Assembly: GCF_900091655.1 (NCBI RefSeq)
Contig: NZ_LT594621.1
Coordinates: forward strand, 1,860,001 to 1,924,000
From: Culturomica massiliensis
GTDB lineage: Bacteria > Bacteroidota > Bacteroidia > Bacteroidales > Marinifilaceae
Direction of reading: 5' to 3'
DNA: 64,000 bases
Part shown: positions 33,740 to 42,554 of the stretch, piece by piece
How the letters are laid out: every line of letters starts with the position of its first letter
Numbering within the stretch: the first letter of the stretch is position 1
The notes under the pieces: model-generated
Told to the model about the DNA's origin: nothing
The model's input: the letters and a program-made list of their open reading frames with translations, nothing else
Databases searched by the model: none
Program-made: the position numbers and the translations under genes

Positions 33740-33907
33740 TTCTTTGGAATTTAGTGGATTGATAATGATGATAGGGATAATCGTTGGAAAACGAGAAGAA
33801 AAAGGCACCCGGTATCCCTCCGAGTGCCACCACTAAATCCAAAGTATGAGTGTAATCCGGTATCGAAGAACAATTCATTACTCTGAACCAGTGGCAAAGT
33901 TAAACAT

Positions 33908-36019
33908 TTATTTTCTTCTTTTCGCAGAGGTCGCTTTACTTTTCCTTTCTGGGAACACGAAAACCGTGTTATAGTCCCCGTCAAAGGCGACTACGGCATC
34001 AAAACTCTTGCCCTGCTTGCTCTTGAATCCTTTGAGCAGTTTCGTGTGTCCGTCGGTGAGCAGGTTTTTGATTTCATCATCAGAGAGGGTGCGGTTTGCT
34101 TTCAGGCGGAACACGGGCAGACCGCACTCCGCGTTGTCGCAGCGGACGACCTTGCCGTAAAACTGCATCGTCCCCGCTCCGCACTTGGGACACTTGCAGC
34201 CGGAATCCCTGCGGGCGAACAGCTTGTCGCACGACAGCAGTTCGGAGGTAATTTCCCGTGTATATGCCTCAATCTTCCTGCGGAAGTCATCGGCGGGCAG
34301 TTCCCCACGCTCGATGCGTGCCAATTCCTTTTCCCATTCGCCCGTCATGGCGACATCGGCAATACGCATCGCCTTCACGACCGAGTAAAGGGCAAGCCCT
34401 TTTTCGGTGGGGACAAGCGACTTCTTGCAGCGTTCCATATAGCCGCGCTTGAAAAGCGTTTCGATGATGGACGCACGGGTGGCGGGCGTGCCGATGCCGC
34501 AATCCTTCATAGCCTGCCGCAATGCGTCGTCCTCTATCTCCTTGCCAGCCGTTTCCATCGCGGACAGCAGGGTGGCTTCGGTATGCAGCGGCTTGGGTTT
34601 GGTCTTTCCCTCCGTGATGGAGGCGGCTTTCAGTGCCAGCGTGTCGCCTTCCTGCCAACAGGGAATGGCGGCGGTTTCCTCTTGGCTGTTGTTCTCTTCT
34701 CCATTCTCCTTGCCATAGACGGCACGCCATCCGGCTTGCCTGATGATGCTGCCTTTTGCCACGAACTCCACTCCGGCACACTCTGCCGTGACGGTGGCAG
34801 TGTCCTTGACGCATTTTTCGGAGAAAGCCTCAAGCATGCGCCCGGCTATCATGTGATAGACGGTGCTGTCCTCTTTGGAGAGGAACAGCGGCTTCTCGCC
34901 CGTGACGAGCAGGGCATGGTGGTCTGTCACCTTGCCGCCGTCCAGGCTGCGGCGTGTCGGCACGGCTTTCGGCTGCAACTTGCCCTTCCATTCGGGCAGG
35001 CTGCCGATGAAGGCAAGCAGCTTGGGGATTTCCGCGAACACGTCTTCGGGAATGTAGCGGCTTCCGGTTCGCGGATAGGTGATGAGCTTCTTCTCGTAGA
35101 GCTTCTGCGCGATTTCAAGCGTCTGTTCCGCCGTGAAGCCATGCTTGGCGTTGGCTTCCTTCTGGAGCGTGGTCAGGTCGTACAGGAGCGGTGTTTCCTC
35201 CGTCTTCTCCTTGCGTTCGGCTTTCGTGACGGTGGCTGTGCCTGCCGACTTCACCTTATTATACAGTTCCGTCGCGGACTCTTTCTCTTTCCATTTTTCG
35301 GAAGAGGAAAACTTCACCGTTCCTTCATCGCAGCCGTCCGTTGCGATATGGAGCTGCCAGAAGGCTTCGGGGGTAAAGCGGCGGTTCTCCCAATAGCGTG
35401 CGCACACCATCGCCAACGTGGGTGTCTGCACCCGCCCGACGGAATACGTGCCGTGTCCGGCGGCGATGGAGAGAGCCTGCGTGCCATTGATGCCCACGAG
35501 CCAGTCGGATTCGCTCCGCGCTTTGGCGGCGAGGTAGAGGTTGTCATACTTGCTCCCCGCTTCGAGGTTGCGCAGTCCATCGCGGATGGCCTTGTCGGTA
35601 AGCGAGCTTATCCAGAGGCGCACGAAAGGGGTGGCGCATCCTATGTAATGGTAGAGGTATCGGAAGATAAGTTCGCCCTCGCGACCGGCATCGGTCGCCA
35701 CGATGATCTGCTCACTGTCATTGAACAGGCGGGTTATGGTTTTTATTTGTGCCACTACGCCGCTGTCGGGTTTGTAGCCCTTCTCAGCCTTTACCTGACG
35801 GGGTATGAGCGTGAAGGAGTCGGGGATGACGGGCAGGTTGTCACGGACAAAGCCGCGTATGCCGTAACCGTCGGGCATGGCAAGCTGGACGAGGTGCCCG
35901 AATGCCCATGTCACGGCGTAGCCGCCTCCCTCGAAATATCCTTCCTCTCTCTTTGTCGCGCCCACGATACGGGCGATCTCACGTGCCACAGACGGCTTTT
36001 CTGCAATGATTGTCTTCAT
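33908..36019 (-). CDS. topB: type IA DNA topoisomerase (topoisomerase III, Exc-like)
   Basis: 703 residues. TOPRIM at 1-140 begins MKTIIAEKPSVAREIARIVG and has the acidic pair in VATDAGREGE. The catalytic Tyr lies in LITYPRTGSRYIP; VGRVQTPTLAMV is another conserved core segment. The C-terminus has a zinc ribbon (CKCPKCGAG and CDNAECG). In CTnDOT the same position is held by exc, a topoisomerase III needed for normal excision. It relaxes and decatenates DNA. It lies after the DUF3945 gene with a 59-base gap. Confidence 0.95.
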   Translation of the reverse strand: MKTIIAEKPSVAREIARIVGATKREEGYFEGGGYAVTWAFGHLVQLAMPDGYGIRGFVRDNLPVIPDSFTLIPRQVKAEKGYKPDSGVVAQIKTITRLFNDSEQIIVATDAGREGELIFRYLYHYIGCATPFVRLWISSLTDKAIRDGLRNLEAGSKYDNLYLAAKARSESDWLVGINGTQALSIAAGHGTYSVGRVQTPTLAMVCARYWENRRFTPEAFWQLHIATDGCDEGTVKFSSSEKWKEKESATELYNKVKSAGTATVTKAERKEKTEETPLLYDLTTLQKEANAKHGFTAEQTLEIAQKLYEKKLITYPRTGSRYIPEDVFAEIPKLLAFIGSLPEWKGKLQPKAVPTRRSLDGGKVTDHHALLVTGEKPLFLSKEDSTVYHMIAGRMLEAFSEKCVKDTATVTAECAGVEFVAKGSIIRQAGWRAVYGKENGEENNSQEETAAIPCWQEGDTLALKAASITEGKTKPKPLHTEATLLSAMETAGKEIEDDALRQAMKDCGIGTPATRASIIETLFKRGYMERCKKSLVPTEKGLALYSVVKAMRIADVAMTGEWEKELARIERGELPADDFRRKIEAYTREITSELLSCDKLFARRDSGCKCPKCGAGTMQFYGKVVRCDNAECGLPVFRLKANRTLSDDEIKNLLTDGHTKLLKGFKSKQGKSFDAVVAFDGDYNTVFVFPERKSKATSAKRRK

Positions 36020-36078
36020 ATTTTTCTGTCGTTTTGAATTTTACAAATGTTACTTCGGATTTAGTGGCGGACACCGGA

Positions 36079-37668
36079 TTACATCTTCATGCCCTTATTG
36101 TTTTTCTTTTGCGGCTTCTCCTGCTGCTGTTGCTGTGCGGTGTCCTTCGGGGCGGTCTGTCCCTTCCGCAACGGCTCCTTCAGGTTCTTGGTAGCCTCGT
36201 TGGTCTTGCCCTCGCTGTTCACCGCCACCTGCGTGCGGCTCTCGTTGGAAGGCGCGACCTTCTGCGCGTTGTCGGGGTTGGTGTCGTAGCGGTACGGGCG
36301 TCCCTTCTCCGGGTTGAACCTGATGTACATCGTGGCGTGGAAGCCCTGCTTGTCGGTCACGTTCTCCAGTTTCACGGCTTTGCCAGCCACGTAGTCGGCT
36401 TTCTGCTGCTCGGTGAAGTCCACGCCGCTCCATTTGCTGATGGGGCGGATGCTGCCGTCGGCGTTCGTCCACGTGTTGCGGCGTTGCTCCTTGTTCGTGT
36501 TGGCTGTATTTTCCGTACCCTGCGCCTGTCCCTGTGCGGGGTTGTTCTTGGCTTCCTGTGCTTGTGCGGCACGTGGCGACCTGCCGGTTCCCGGCACGAA
36601 CTCCACGCCGCGCTGCTCCACGTTCACTTGCAGGGTGGTGACGAACTTCCTGCCGTCCTTGCGTTCGATGAGTTTGTCGCGCACAGGCAGCCCGGCACGC
36701 AGCATGTCCTGCTCCTGCTTGGTGATTTCCGTCTTGCCGATGCGCTCCGGTATGCGCACCTTGTTTGCCGGGACATCCGTGATTTCGTTCGTCTTGCGGT
36801 CGATGCTGACGAACGAGGGGATGATCTCGCCCGTTTCCCTGTCCACGAGGTCCACAACCCTGCCGAGGTTGCCCGTTTCGCGCAGGTTCTTCCGGTCGTC
36901 GTCGGAGAACTTGTGTTCCTTGTACTCGTCGAGTTTCTGCTCCTTGCGGATGAAGTGCGGCACAAGGCTGACGTTGCCCTCGCCGTCCTTCTTGAAGGAG
37001 AGGCGGGCATCCAGCTCGAAAGCTTCTCCGCCGAAATTGGGCGACACCCTCACCAAGTCGGACTTGCCGTAGTTGAGCATCCTGTCAAGGTCGCCCGACT
37101 TTTCAAGGTCGTCGCGCTTCACGCCCCATTTCTCCTCCAACTCCTTCCAGTTGATCTTGCTCTCGTCGATGGGTTGGTAGCCCCGGTTGCTCTGCGCCTG
37201 CTGCGGGTTTTCCTGATTCTGTTCGTTTTTCTGTTCCATTTCTTCCTGTTTTTTAGGTTCGTCATCTTGTTTCTGTCCCGGTTGTTCCTGCTTTTCGGCG
37301 GACTGCTCCTCCTGTACTTTCTTTTCGTAGCCGGAGGTGTCCACCTTGTGGGGCGCAAGCATCTCCTTGTTGCCCTCGGGGTCTTTCAGCAAGTCCTTGA
37401 TAACTTCCAGCAGCTTGTCGGCTTGGTCCGCCGCGACACGGTAGAAACCGAAGCGGCTGGGTTCCTTGCACTGCCGGAAGAAGTTTTTGAAGAAGTTGTC
37501 CAGCACGTCTCCGTGCCTGTCGAATTGCAGGAAACTCTGCGCGTTCTCCGCCTTTGCGGGGGTACGCTTGGGTGAGCCGTCGGCGTTAAGCCCGGCTACC
37601 ACGCTAATCTCGCCCGTCTTCTCGTCGCGGACTATCAGCACGTCTTTTTCTGTTGTTTTCTTTGCCAT
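36079..37668 (-). CDS. DUF4099/DUF3945 protein (Orf3-like of the excision operon)
   Basis: 529 residues. The N-terminal ~110 residues (VLIVRDEKTGEISVV, LQFDRHGDVLDNFFKNFFRQ) match DUF4099. A Glu/Gln-rich linker follows, then DUF3945 repeats (YQPIDESKINWKELEEKWGV, RNTWTNADGSIRPISKWSGV). In CTnDOT the gene before exc is orf3, of similar type and not required for excision. It is soluble and probably binds DNA or element proteins. It is 20 bases after the HTH gene. Confidence 0.8.
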   Translation of the reverse strand: MAKKTTEKDVLIVRDEKTGEISVVAGLNADGSPKRTPAKAENAQSFLQFDRHGDVLDNFFKNFFRQCKEPSRFGFYRVAADQADKLLEVIKDLLKDPEGNKEMLAPHKVDTSGYEKKVQEEQSAEKQEQPGQKQDDEPKKQEEMEQKNEQNQENPQQAQSNRGYQPIDESKINWKELEEKWGVKRDDLEKSGDLDRMLNYGKSDLVRVSPNFGGEAFELDARLSFKKDGEGNVSLVPHFIRKEQKLDEYKEHKFSDDDRKNLRETGNLGRVVDLVDRETGEIIPSFVSIDRKTNEITDVPANKVRIPERIGKTEITKQEQDMLRAGLPVRDKLIERKDGRKFVTTLQVNVEQRGVEFVPGTGRSPRAAQAQEAKNNPAQGQAQGTENTANTNKEQRRNTWTNADGSIRPISKWSGVDFTEQQKADYVAGKAVKLENVTDKQGFHATMYIRFNPEKGRPYRYDTNPDNAQKVAPSNESRTQVAVNSEGKTNEATKNLKEPLRKGQTAPKDTAQQQQQEKPQKKNNKGMKM

Positions 37669-37688
37669 TTGAAAAATGTTTTAATGGG

Positions 37689-38039
37689 TTATTTATTAAA
37701 GAAATTATGGATACGCGCCTTGTAGAAGGCTATATCTTCCTTGCGGAAATCCTTTACGTGTTCGGAGAGGAATGTCAGTACGTCCTCCTCGCTGTAATAG
37801 GTCTTTTTGCCGAGCGTCTTGTACGGCAATGCACCGATGCTGCGGTAGCGCTGCAGGGTACGCTTGCTTATCTGGAGCAGCATGCAGAGGTCTTGGTTGT
37901 CGAACATCCTGATACTTTCCATCGGGTTTGGGGCTTTGCCGGACGGTCGCAGGGAGAGCAGCAGCTCGTCCTGACGGTCGAGCCGTTCCATCAGCTTCTG
38001 CATCCAGTCCTCAAAATTGTTTCGTGTAAGCAGTTCCAT
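37689..38039 (-). CDS. HTH excisionase-type protein
   Basis: 116 residues. A helical N-terminus (MQKLMERLDRQDELLLSL) and a MerR/Xis-like HTH (DLCMLLQISKRTLQRYRSIG) followed by a beta wing (YKTLGKKTYYSEEDVL). It resembles CTnDOT Xis2c/Xis2d, small basic factors that direct the integrase towards excision and also control the transfer genes. It is 3 bases after the second HTH gene, so they form a pair with DUF3945 and topB. Confidence 0.8.
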   Translation of the reverse strand: MELLTRNNFEDWMQKLMERLDRQDELLLSLRPSGKAPNPMESIRMFDNQDLCMLLQISKRTLQRYRSIGALPYKTLGKKTYYSEEDVLTFLSEHVKDFRKEDIAFYKARIHNFFNK

Positions 38040-38042
38040 ATC

Positions 38043-38402
38043 TTATGTCCTCCTTCCTTTGGGTTTGCCGCCGCCCGTGCGCAGCGTGTGGTTGCGTTTC
38101 AGTTCCGTCAGTGTCGCTGCATCTTCTGCCACGGTGCAGTCTGCGAGCAGGCGGTCTATTTCCGACCGGCGGTAGCGGCATTTGCCGCGCAGCACGATAT
38201 AGCCGATGCGCTGTTCGCTGCGCATACGTTGGAGGGTACGGGTACTCACGTTCAGCAGGTGCGCCGCCTCGCGGGTGGTGAGCAGCATGTCGGAAGACTC
38301 TCCCTTCCTCTCACCGGAAACGGCACGCACATAGACCGCTATCTCGGCTATCTGTTCCGTCAGGGCGGTGAAGGCGGAACTTTCAATCGTTATCACTTTC
38401 AT
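38043..38402 (-). CDS. HTH excisionase-type protein
   Basis: 119 residues from the ATG at 38402 (MKVITIESSAFTALTEQI), the first start after the intergenic operator. The HTH is LTTREAAHLLNVSTRTLQRM with the wing IGYIVLRGKCRYRRSEID. The tail is basic (TGGGKPKGRRT). First gene of the minus-strand excision-type operon. It shares the intergenic region and a perfect palindrome with the divergent HTH gene. Confidence 0.8.
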   Translation of the reverse strand: MKVITIESSAFTALTEQIAEIAVYVRAVSGERKGESSDMLLTTREAAHLLNVSTRTLQRMRSEQRIGYIVLRGKCRYRRSEIDRLLADCTVAEDAATLTELKRNHTLRTGGGKPKGRRT

Positions 38403-38470
38403 ATTTTGTCCTTTCTTTTGTTTCTCTGCGGCAAAATTCGGCAATAAACAAAAGGGGCTTTAACAACTCA

Positions 38471-38487
38471 TTACGTGACTCACGTAA
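38471..38487. promoter_or_regulatory. 17-bp perfect palindrome between divergent HTH genes
   Basis: TTACGTGA C TCACGTAA. It lies 69 bases from the minus-strand start and 126 from the plus-strand start. A diverged relative (GTGAGTT/AACTCAC, 41039-41058) occurs in the attachment region. Probable operator for a dimeric regulator encoded alongside. Confidence 0.6.
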
Positions 38488-38612
38488 GATTTTCTTTGAA
38501 AGTGACTCCGTAACCCGGACAACCGGCGCAACAAGCTGCCGTATAGCGGAAAACGGCACGCATTCAAGGCGGCTGCGTTACCTTTGCGGTAAATCATTAA
38601 ATGTTTTGGTAT

Positions 38613-38906
38613 ATGGAAATCGTATCTATCGAGAAAAAGACCTTCGAGATGATGCTGGCGTCATTCAACGCCCTCTCGGAGAAAGTCGCCGCCCTCAGGC
38701 GCAAAAGCGACGGCGGGCGGCTGGAAAGGTGGCTCACGGGCGAGGAGGTCTGCGGGCAGTTGAGAATCAGCCCGCGCACGTTGCAGTCATTGCGTGACAG
38801 GCGGCTTATCGGCTACTCGCAGATGAACCGCAGGTTCTATTACAGGCCGGAGGAGGTCAGGCGGCTTATTCCGCTTATCGGCACGATCTATCCCGATGGA
38901 AAATGA
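38613..38906 (+). CDS. HTH protein of the divergent pair
   Basis: 97 residues from the ATG at 38613 (MEIVSIEKKTFEMMLA). The HTH is LTGEEVCGQLRISPRTLQSL and the wing IGYSQMNRRFYYRPEEVRR. It resembles the two minus-strand HTH proteins in layout. A -7 box TACCTTTG at 38579-38586 lies just upstream, without a good -33 box. It may control excision timing or the divergent operon. Confidence 0.75.
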   Translation: MEIVSIEKKTFEMMLASFNALSEKVAALRRKSDGGRLERWLTGEEVCGQLRISPRTLQSLRDRRLIGYSQMNRRFYYRPEEVRRLIPLIGTIYPDGK

Positions 38907-38938
38907 CTCTGTTTTTATTAACCACTTAATCCGATGTT

Positions 38939-39244
38939 ATGATGAACGAGAACAACGAGGTTTTCTCAATGGAGGACGAGCCGGTTGCCACCGCGATACA
39001 GAATATGCTCAAAGGCTCCAAATGGCTCTCCGCATTTTTGGAAAGTTACCGTCCGCCACTGGACGGGGAACATTACCTGACGGACAGGGAGGTGGCGGAA
39101 ATGCTCCGGGTAAGCCGCCGCACCTTGCAGGAGTATCGCAACAACAGGATGCTGCCCTTTATCCTTCTGGCAGGTAAGGTGCTTTATCCCGAATCGGGAC
39201 TGCGTGAACTGTTGGAGGCGAATTACCTCAAGCCGCTGGAATAA
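38939..39244 (+). CDS. HTH protein, second gene of the plus-strand pair
   Basis: 101 residues. An acidic N-terminal helix, then LTDREVAEMLRVSRRTLQEY with wing LPFILLAGKVLYPESGLREL. Two adjacent ATGs (38939, 38942) are both possible starts. It is 32 bases after its neighbour and followed by a strong terminator. All four HTH proteins share the order helix, HTH, wing and probably arose by duplication. Confidence 0.75.
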   Translation: MMNENNEVFSMEDEPVATAIQNMLKGSKWLSAFLESYRPPLDGEHYLTDREVAEMLRVSRRTLQEYRNNRMLPFILLAGKVLYPESGLRELLEANYLKPLE

Positions 39245-39257
39245 GGCGGTTGCATGA

Positions 39258-39305
39258 AAAAAAAGGAAACGGACAGCACCCGATGGTGTTGTCCGTTTCC
39301 TTTTT
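39258..39305. terminator. strong terminator after the plus-strand HTH pair
   Basis: AAAGGAAACGGACAGCACC and GGTGTTGTCCGTTTCCTTT form a ~19-bp stem with one G-T pair and T/A runs on both ends; serves convergent genes on both strands. Confidence 0.9.
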
Positions 39306-39323
39306 CGTTGTCTGTATGCGTGT

Positions 39324-39686
39324 TCAGCAATATCCGGTTTTCCCGTTCTGTATGAACATCACGTATGCCTGCCTCTTTTCCTTTGAGAGAGCCTTCTCCA
39401 CCAGCCACATGCGGAACACGTGTGTATAGTAGGTGTTCAGCCGGAAGGCTACTGGAATGATGATTTCAAGCGAGTAAACATCCGCGTACAGGCCGTTTTC
39501 AAGCTGTATGTAGCGGCATACCTCGTAGTCGTTCAGCACGTCCGACTTGCGGACGGCTTTGATGGCGGCGTTCACTGCCGGGACGGTGGCATGGAACTCT
39601 TCGGCGATTTCCCCGGCGGTCATCCATACCTCGTTACCGGTTACGCTGACCGTCTTGTCCTCTATAATGATTATGTCACGTTTCAT
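39324..39686 (-). CDS. RhuM-like N-terminal-type DNA-binding protein
   Basis: 120 residues. The start (IIIIEDKTVSVTGNEVWMTA) followed by GEIAEEFHATVPAVNAAI has the shape of the N-terminal DNA-binding part of RhuM/Fic-associated phage-type proteins (strand, then W-[LM]-T-x-x-[EQ]-[IM]-A). The C-terminal part (RLNTYYTHVFRMWLVEKAL) is helical. Its start is 12 bases downstream of the integrase stop. Role unknown; regulation of integrase or excision is possible. Confidence 0.55.
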   Translation of the reverse strand: MKRDIIIIEDKTVSVTGNEVWMTAGEIAEEFHATVPAVNAAIKAVRKSDVLNDYEVCRYIQLENGLYADVYSLEIIIPVAFRLNTYYTHVFRMWLVEKALSKEKRQAYVMFIQNGKTGYC

Positions 39687-39698
39687 GGCGTCTCTGTT

Positions 39699-40934
39699 TT
39701 AGATGGTACATCCTGCAAATTCCTCGATTTGGTTCAATCTTGCGGCAAGGTTCTCCATGTCTTGGTTGAGCTTCTCTTTGGTTATCTTCGCGTATATCTG
39801 CGTTGTCTTTATACTCTTGTGTCCCAGCATGGAACTGACTGTTTCGATGGGTACACCGTTGGAGAGGAACACCGTCGTGGCTGCCGTATGGCGGCTGGTA
39901 TGCCACGTGATATGCTTGGTGATGCCGCAACGCTTGGCGACGGCACGGATCCCGGCGAGGCACGTGTTGTAGTGGGGAACAGGGAAAATCCTGCCGTTTT
40001 CGCACAGCCCGCGGTATTTGTCGATGATTTGTTTCGCAATGTCAAGCAGGCGGATGTTAGACACCACGCCCGTCTTCTGGCGGTTGATGTTTATCCACTC
40101 GTGTTCATCGAAGTAGGTGCGGATGTTCTCTTCCGTCAAATTGCGCATATCGGCGAATGACAAGCCCGTGAAGGCGCAGAACAGGTAGAGGTCGCGGTAT
40201 AGTTCCTGTTTGGCGTTCTTCAGTTTACCTTCCATCAGCAGGCGGATTTCGTCTTTGGTCAGGAAACTGCGTGTCGTTTCCTCCTTCTTGATTTCATACT
40301 CCCTGAACGGGTCGCGTGTGAGCCATTCGTTGTTGATGGCGATGAACACCATCGTCCGAAGTGGGCATACATACAGCCACACGGTATTGGTGCAGCAGTG
40401 TTTGTCCGTGCGCAGAAACATCTCGAAGTCGGAAATGAAAGCGGGGGTAAGCTCTTTCAACGCGATGTCCTTCACGTGGTAACGGATGTTGAGAAACTCT
40501 TGCAGGTGCTTGTAAACGGTCTTGTACTTCAAGAGTGTGCCTTTGGCTTTCATGCCTGCTTCCACCTGCTTGGCATAGTCCTCGTTGTGTTGCTGGAACA
40601 CCTGCATCAGCGTGTGATAGCGGTGTTCCAGTCCGAGAAAGGCGTTCTTCACCTTCTCTGCCGTGACGAAGTTGTCACGCTCCATGATTTCCTGATAGTG
40701 CTTGTTGATGCGCACCCGCATCTTGTCAAGCATGCGGTTCGTTTCGAGTGCCGCCGTGCTTCTGCCCGTGACACGTCCCCCTTTGGTGTCCCACAACTTG
40801 GGATCGATGGTCAGTTTGCAACTGAATTGCGTCTGGCTGCCGTCCACCGTGATGCGTCCCATGACGGGAACCGTCCCGTCTTTTTTCACTACCTGACGTT
40901 TGAGGTAGTAAATAACTGAAAATGTACTCTTCAT
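39699..40934 (-). CDS. int: IntDOT-type tyrosine recombinase (integrase)
   Basis: 411 residues from the ATG at 40934, the same length as IntDOT. Domains: arm-DNA-binding domain (1-~85), core-binding SAM-like domain (~105-205), catalytic domain from ~220. By my count Ser259 occupies the place of the first catalytic Arg (TGLSFADM), the hallmark substitution of IntDOT; HTSRHT gives His345 and Arg348, and TTQIY gives Tyr381, again with IntDOT numbering. It inserts and, with Xis proteins, excises the element at GTANNTTTGC sites without needing full homology. It is the last gene before the right end. Confidence 0.95.
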   Translation of the reverse strand: MKSTFSVIYYLKRQVVKKDGTVPVMGRITVDGSQTQFSCKLTIDPKLWDTKGGRVTGRSTAALETNRMLDKMRVRINKHYQEIMERDNFVTAEKVKNAFLGLEHRYHTLMQVFQQHNEDYAKQVEAGMKAKGTLLKYKTVYKHLQEFLNIRYHVKDIALKELTPAFISDFEMFLRTDKHCCTNTVWLYVCPLRTMVFIAINNEWLTRDPFREYEIKKEETTRSFLTKDEIRLLMEGKLKNAKQELYRDLYLFCAFTGLSFADMRNLTEENIRTYFDEHEWININRQKTGVVSNIRLLDIAKQIIDKYRGLCENGRIFPVPHYNTCLAGIRAVAKRCGITKHITWHTSRHTAATTVFLSNGVPIETVSSMLGHKSIKTTQIYAKITKEKLNQDMENLAARLNQIEEFAGCTI

Positions 40935-41263
40935 CGTCCTTAATTTTTTTTGTTCAAAATTAGTTGGTGAAGAGCCCTCCTCTGATACGCAAATCGCGGA
41001 AGAACGGCGCAATCTTTTTTTGTTACCGGATTTTTTGCGTGAGTTGTCAGTAACTCACTAATCCTTAAGGCCTTGTTTCGTTATTCGTGTCCATTTCGTC
41101 ACCTATTGGGCGTGGTTACGAACAAGTAACGTAGCTCCGTCTTGATTTGGCTTCGGCGTGGATTGTAATGGCTCTCAGAATAATTGGCAGCGTTAATGAA
41201 ACCCCTGTAAATCAAATCCATTACCATATTCTTCCGCATTTCACTTTTTTGTAATAACTTTGC
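40935..41263. other. right attachment region of the element
   Basis: This 329-bp non-coding stretch between the integrase start and the core ATAACTTTGC (41254-41263, 9 of 10 positions of GTANNTTTGC if N is free) holds an inverted repeat GTGAGTT/AACTCAC (41039-41058) and three T-runs followed by GT (near 40947, 41019 and 41245). These are possible arm sites for integrase and Xis. After the core comes a normal chromosomal gene. Confidence 0.65.
41255..41262 (+). promoter_or_regulatory. -7 box of pdxA overlapping the integration core
   Basis: TAACTTTG is the only -7 match upstream of pdxA, 122 bases before its ATG. No TTTG is found at the required -33 distance in the present DNA, because that side is now element sequence. 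Insertion therefore probably replaced the original -33 region. Confidence 0.5.
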
Positions 41264-41384
41264 CCGAAAAAGTTATGCCCCGGTACGGCAAAAATCCGAC
41301 GGGATTTGAGCGGCTTATACAACAACAATTCAAAGTCCAGCCGTATAATAATAATACAACGGAGAGCATCTAAAAAAAGATTAT

Positions 41385-42488
41385 ATGGAAAACAGATTAA
41401 ATGTAGGTATCACACACGGAGATGTAAACGGTATCAGTTACGAGCTAATCATAAAAATGATGGCAGAAAACCGGATTTGTGAAATATGTACTCCTATCCT
41501 CTACGGTTCTTCAAAAGTCGCAGCCTATCACCGGAAAACTTTAAATATCGAAAATTTTAATCTGAATAGCATACAAACACCGAGAGAAGCGAACCCCAAA
41601 CGTTGTAATGTAATCAATTGTATCGACGATGCAGTAAAAGTCGAATTGGGTCAGGAAACGGCCGAATCGGACAAAGCTGCCATGATCGCCCTGAAAAAAG
41701 CTCTGGATGATCTGGATCATCAGGGAATCGAAATCATCGTTGCAGCACCCCAGGGGATCGAATCTTTCAAAACAGAAGGTGCCTACGGATGTCCGGACTA
41801 TCTGGCCAAACGATACGGCGTTAAAAATGTTATGCCGGTATTGGTCGGTACAAAAATGAAAATCGGATTTGTTACAACGCATATTCCCTTTAAGGAAATT
41901 GCAGCCAATATTACGCCGGTCAACATACTCAGTAAGCTGAAGATGCTCGACAATACACTTAAAAAAGATTTTACCATACGGAAACCCCGTATTGCCGTAT
42001 TGGGACTAAATCCCCATAGCGGAGAGAACTGTCTCTTCGGAGAAGAAGAAAAATCCATCATCATCCCGGCCATTGAAAAAGCAAGGGAAAACGGAATTAT
42101 GGCTCTCGGCCCTTATTCCCCGGAAAACCTGTTCAAAGGTACGGATTACGAAAAATTCGATGCTATACTGGCTTTGTATCACGATCAGGGCATGGTTCCT
42201 TTCAAAACGATAGAAGGCAACGAAGGGGCAGTCCTTATTGCCGGGCTTCCGATCGTATATACCTCAACCGTATCGGGAACAGCTTACGACATCGTCGGCC
42301 AGAACCAGGCGGATGAAATCGCTTTGAACTCGGCATTATACCTCGGCATAGATGTATTCAACAACAGACAACAAAATGCGGAATTGACTGCTAACCCGCT
42401 ACAACATTACGACGTCGCCGGAAATGCCAATGAAAGCGACCTGAATGTCGAACAAATCGCAGGTGTCAAAGATTTTCCGGAAGATTAA
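41385..42488 (+). CDS. pdxA: 4-hydroxythreonine-4-phosphate dehydrogenase
   Basis: 367 residues. It oxidises 4-phosphohydroxy-threonine in the DXP-dependent route to pyridoxal phosphate. The start VGITHGDVNGISYELI and the metal ligands THIPF, NPHSGENCLFGEEE and YHDQGMVPFK are those of PdxA. C-terminal ~35 residues form a short extra tail. Cytosolic. It ends at a strong terminator. It is the first chromosomal gene beyond the element, and its promoter overlaps the junction. Confidence 0.92.
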   Translation: MENRLNVGITHGDVNGISYELIIKMMAENRICEICTPILYGSSKVAAYHRKTLNIENFNLNSIQTPREANPKRCNVINCIDDAVKVELGQETAESDKAAMIALKKALDDLDHQGIEIIVAAPQGIESFKTEGAYGCPDYLAKRYGVKNVMPVLVGTKMKIGFVTTHIPFKEIAANITPVNILSKLKMLDNTLKKDFTIRKPRIAVLGLNPHSGENCLFGEEEKSIIIPAIEKARENGIMALGPYSPENLFKGTDYEKFDAILALYHDQGMVPFKTIEGNEGAVLIAGLPIVYTSTVSGTAYDIVGQNQADEIALNSALYLGIDVFNNRQQNAELTANPLQHYDVAGNANESDLNVEQIAGVKDFPED

Positions 42489-42511
42489 TTTCCTCGAAAA
42501 ACAATTATAAA

Positions 42512-42541
42512 AAAGGGTGGCAAATTTTACAGCCACCCTTT
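42512..42541. terminator. terminator between convergent pdxA and nlpC genes
   Basis: AAAGGGTGGC and GCCACCCTTT, perfect 10-bp stem. Confidence 0.92.
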
Positions 42542-42554
42542 ATTTATACCAGAA

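Larger units (their letters stand above)
1..41263. mobile_element. CTnDOT-family integrated element (left end uncertain)
   Basis: The right end is supported by an IntDOT-type integrase next to a GTANNTTTGC-like core (ATAACTTTGC, 41254-41263), followed outward by the ordinary housekeeping gene pdxA. Inside are HTH genes, DUF3945 protein, topoisomerase III, methylase/helicase, RteA/RteB regulators, ssb and a MobV relaxase, all typical cargo of Bacteroidales conjugative or mobilizable transposons. No VirB4, TraG or other Tra homologue is present in the window. The left limit is not proven: position 3-12 has a perfect core match, but the element may extend beyond the window. The 14-41 kb part looks richer in G+C than the pdxA side. 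Confidence 0.8.

Noticed and set aside
34046..37575. Long plus-strand frames (663 and 521 codons) opposite topB and the DUF3945 gene
   Set aside because: Shadows of GC-rich coding DNA; compositions (His/Gly/Val/Leu-rich) do not look like proteins, and the minus-strand genes are clear family members.
1..41263. Fully conjugative element
   Set aside because: No VirB4/TraG, coupling protein or other tra gene inside the window; may lie left of it, so full conjugation cannot be claimed.
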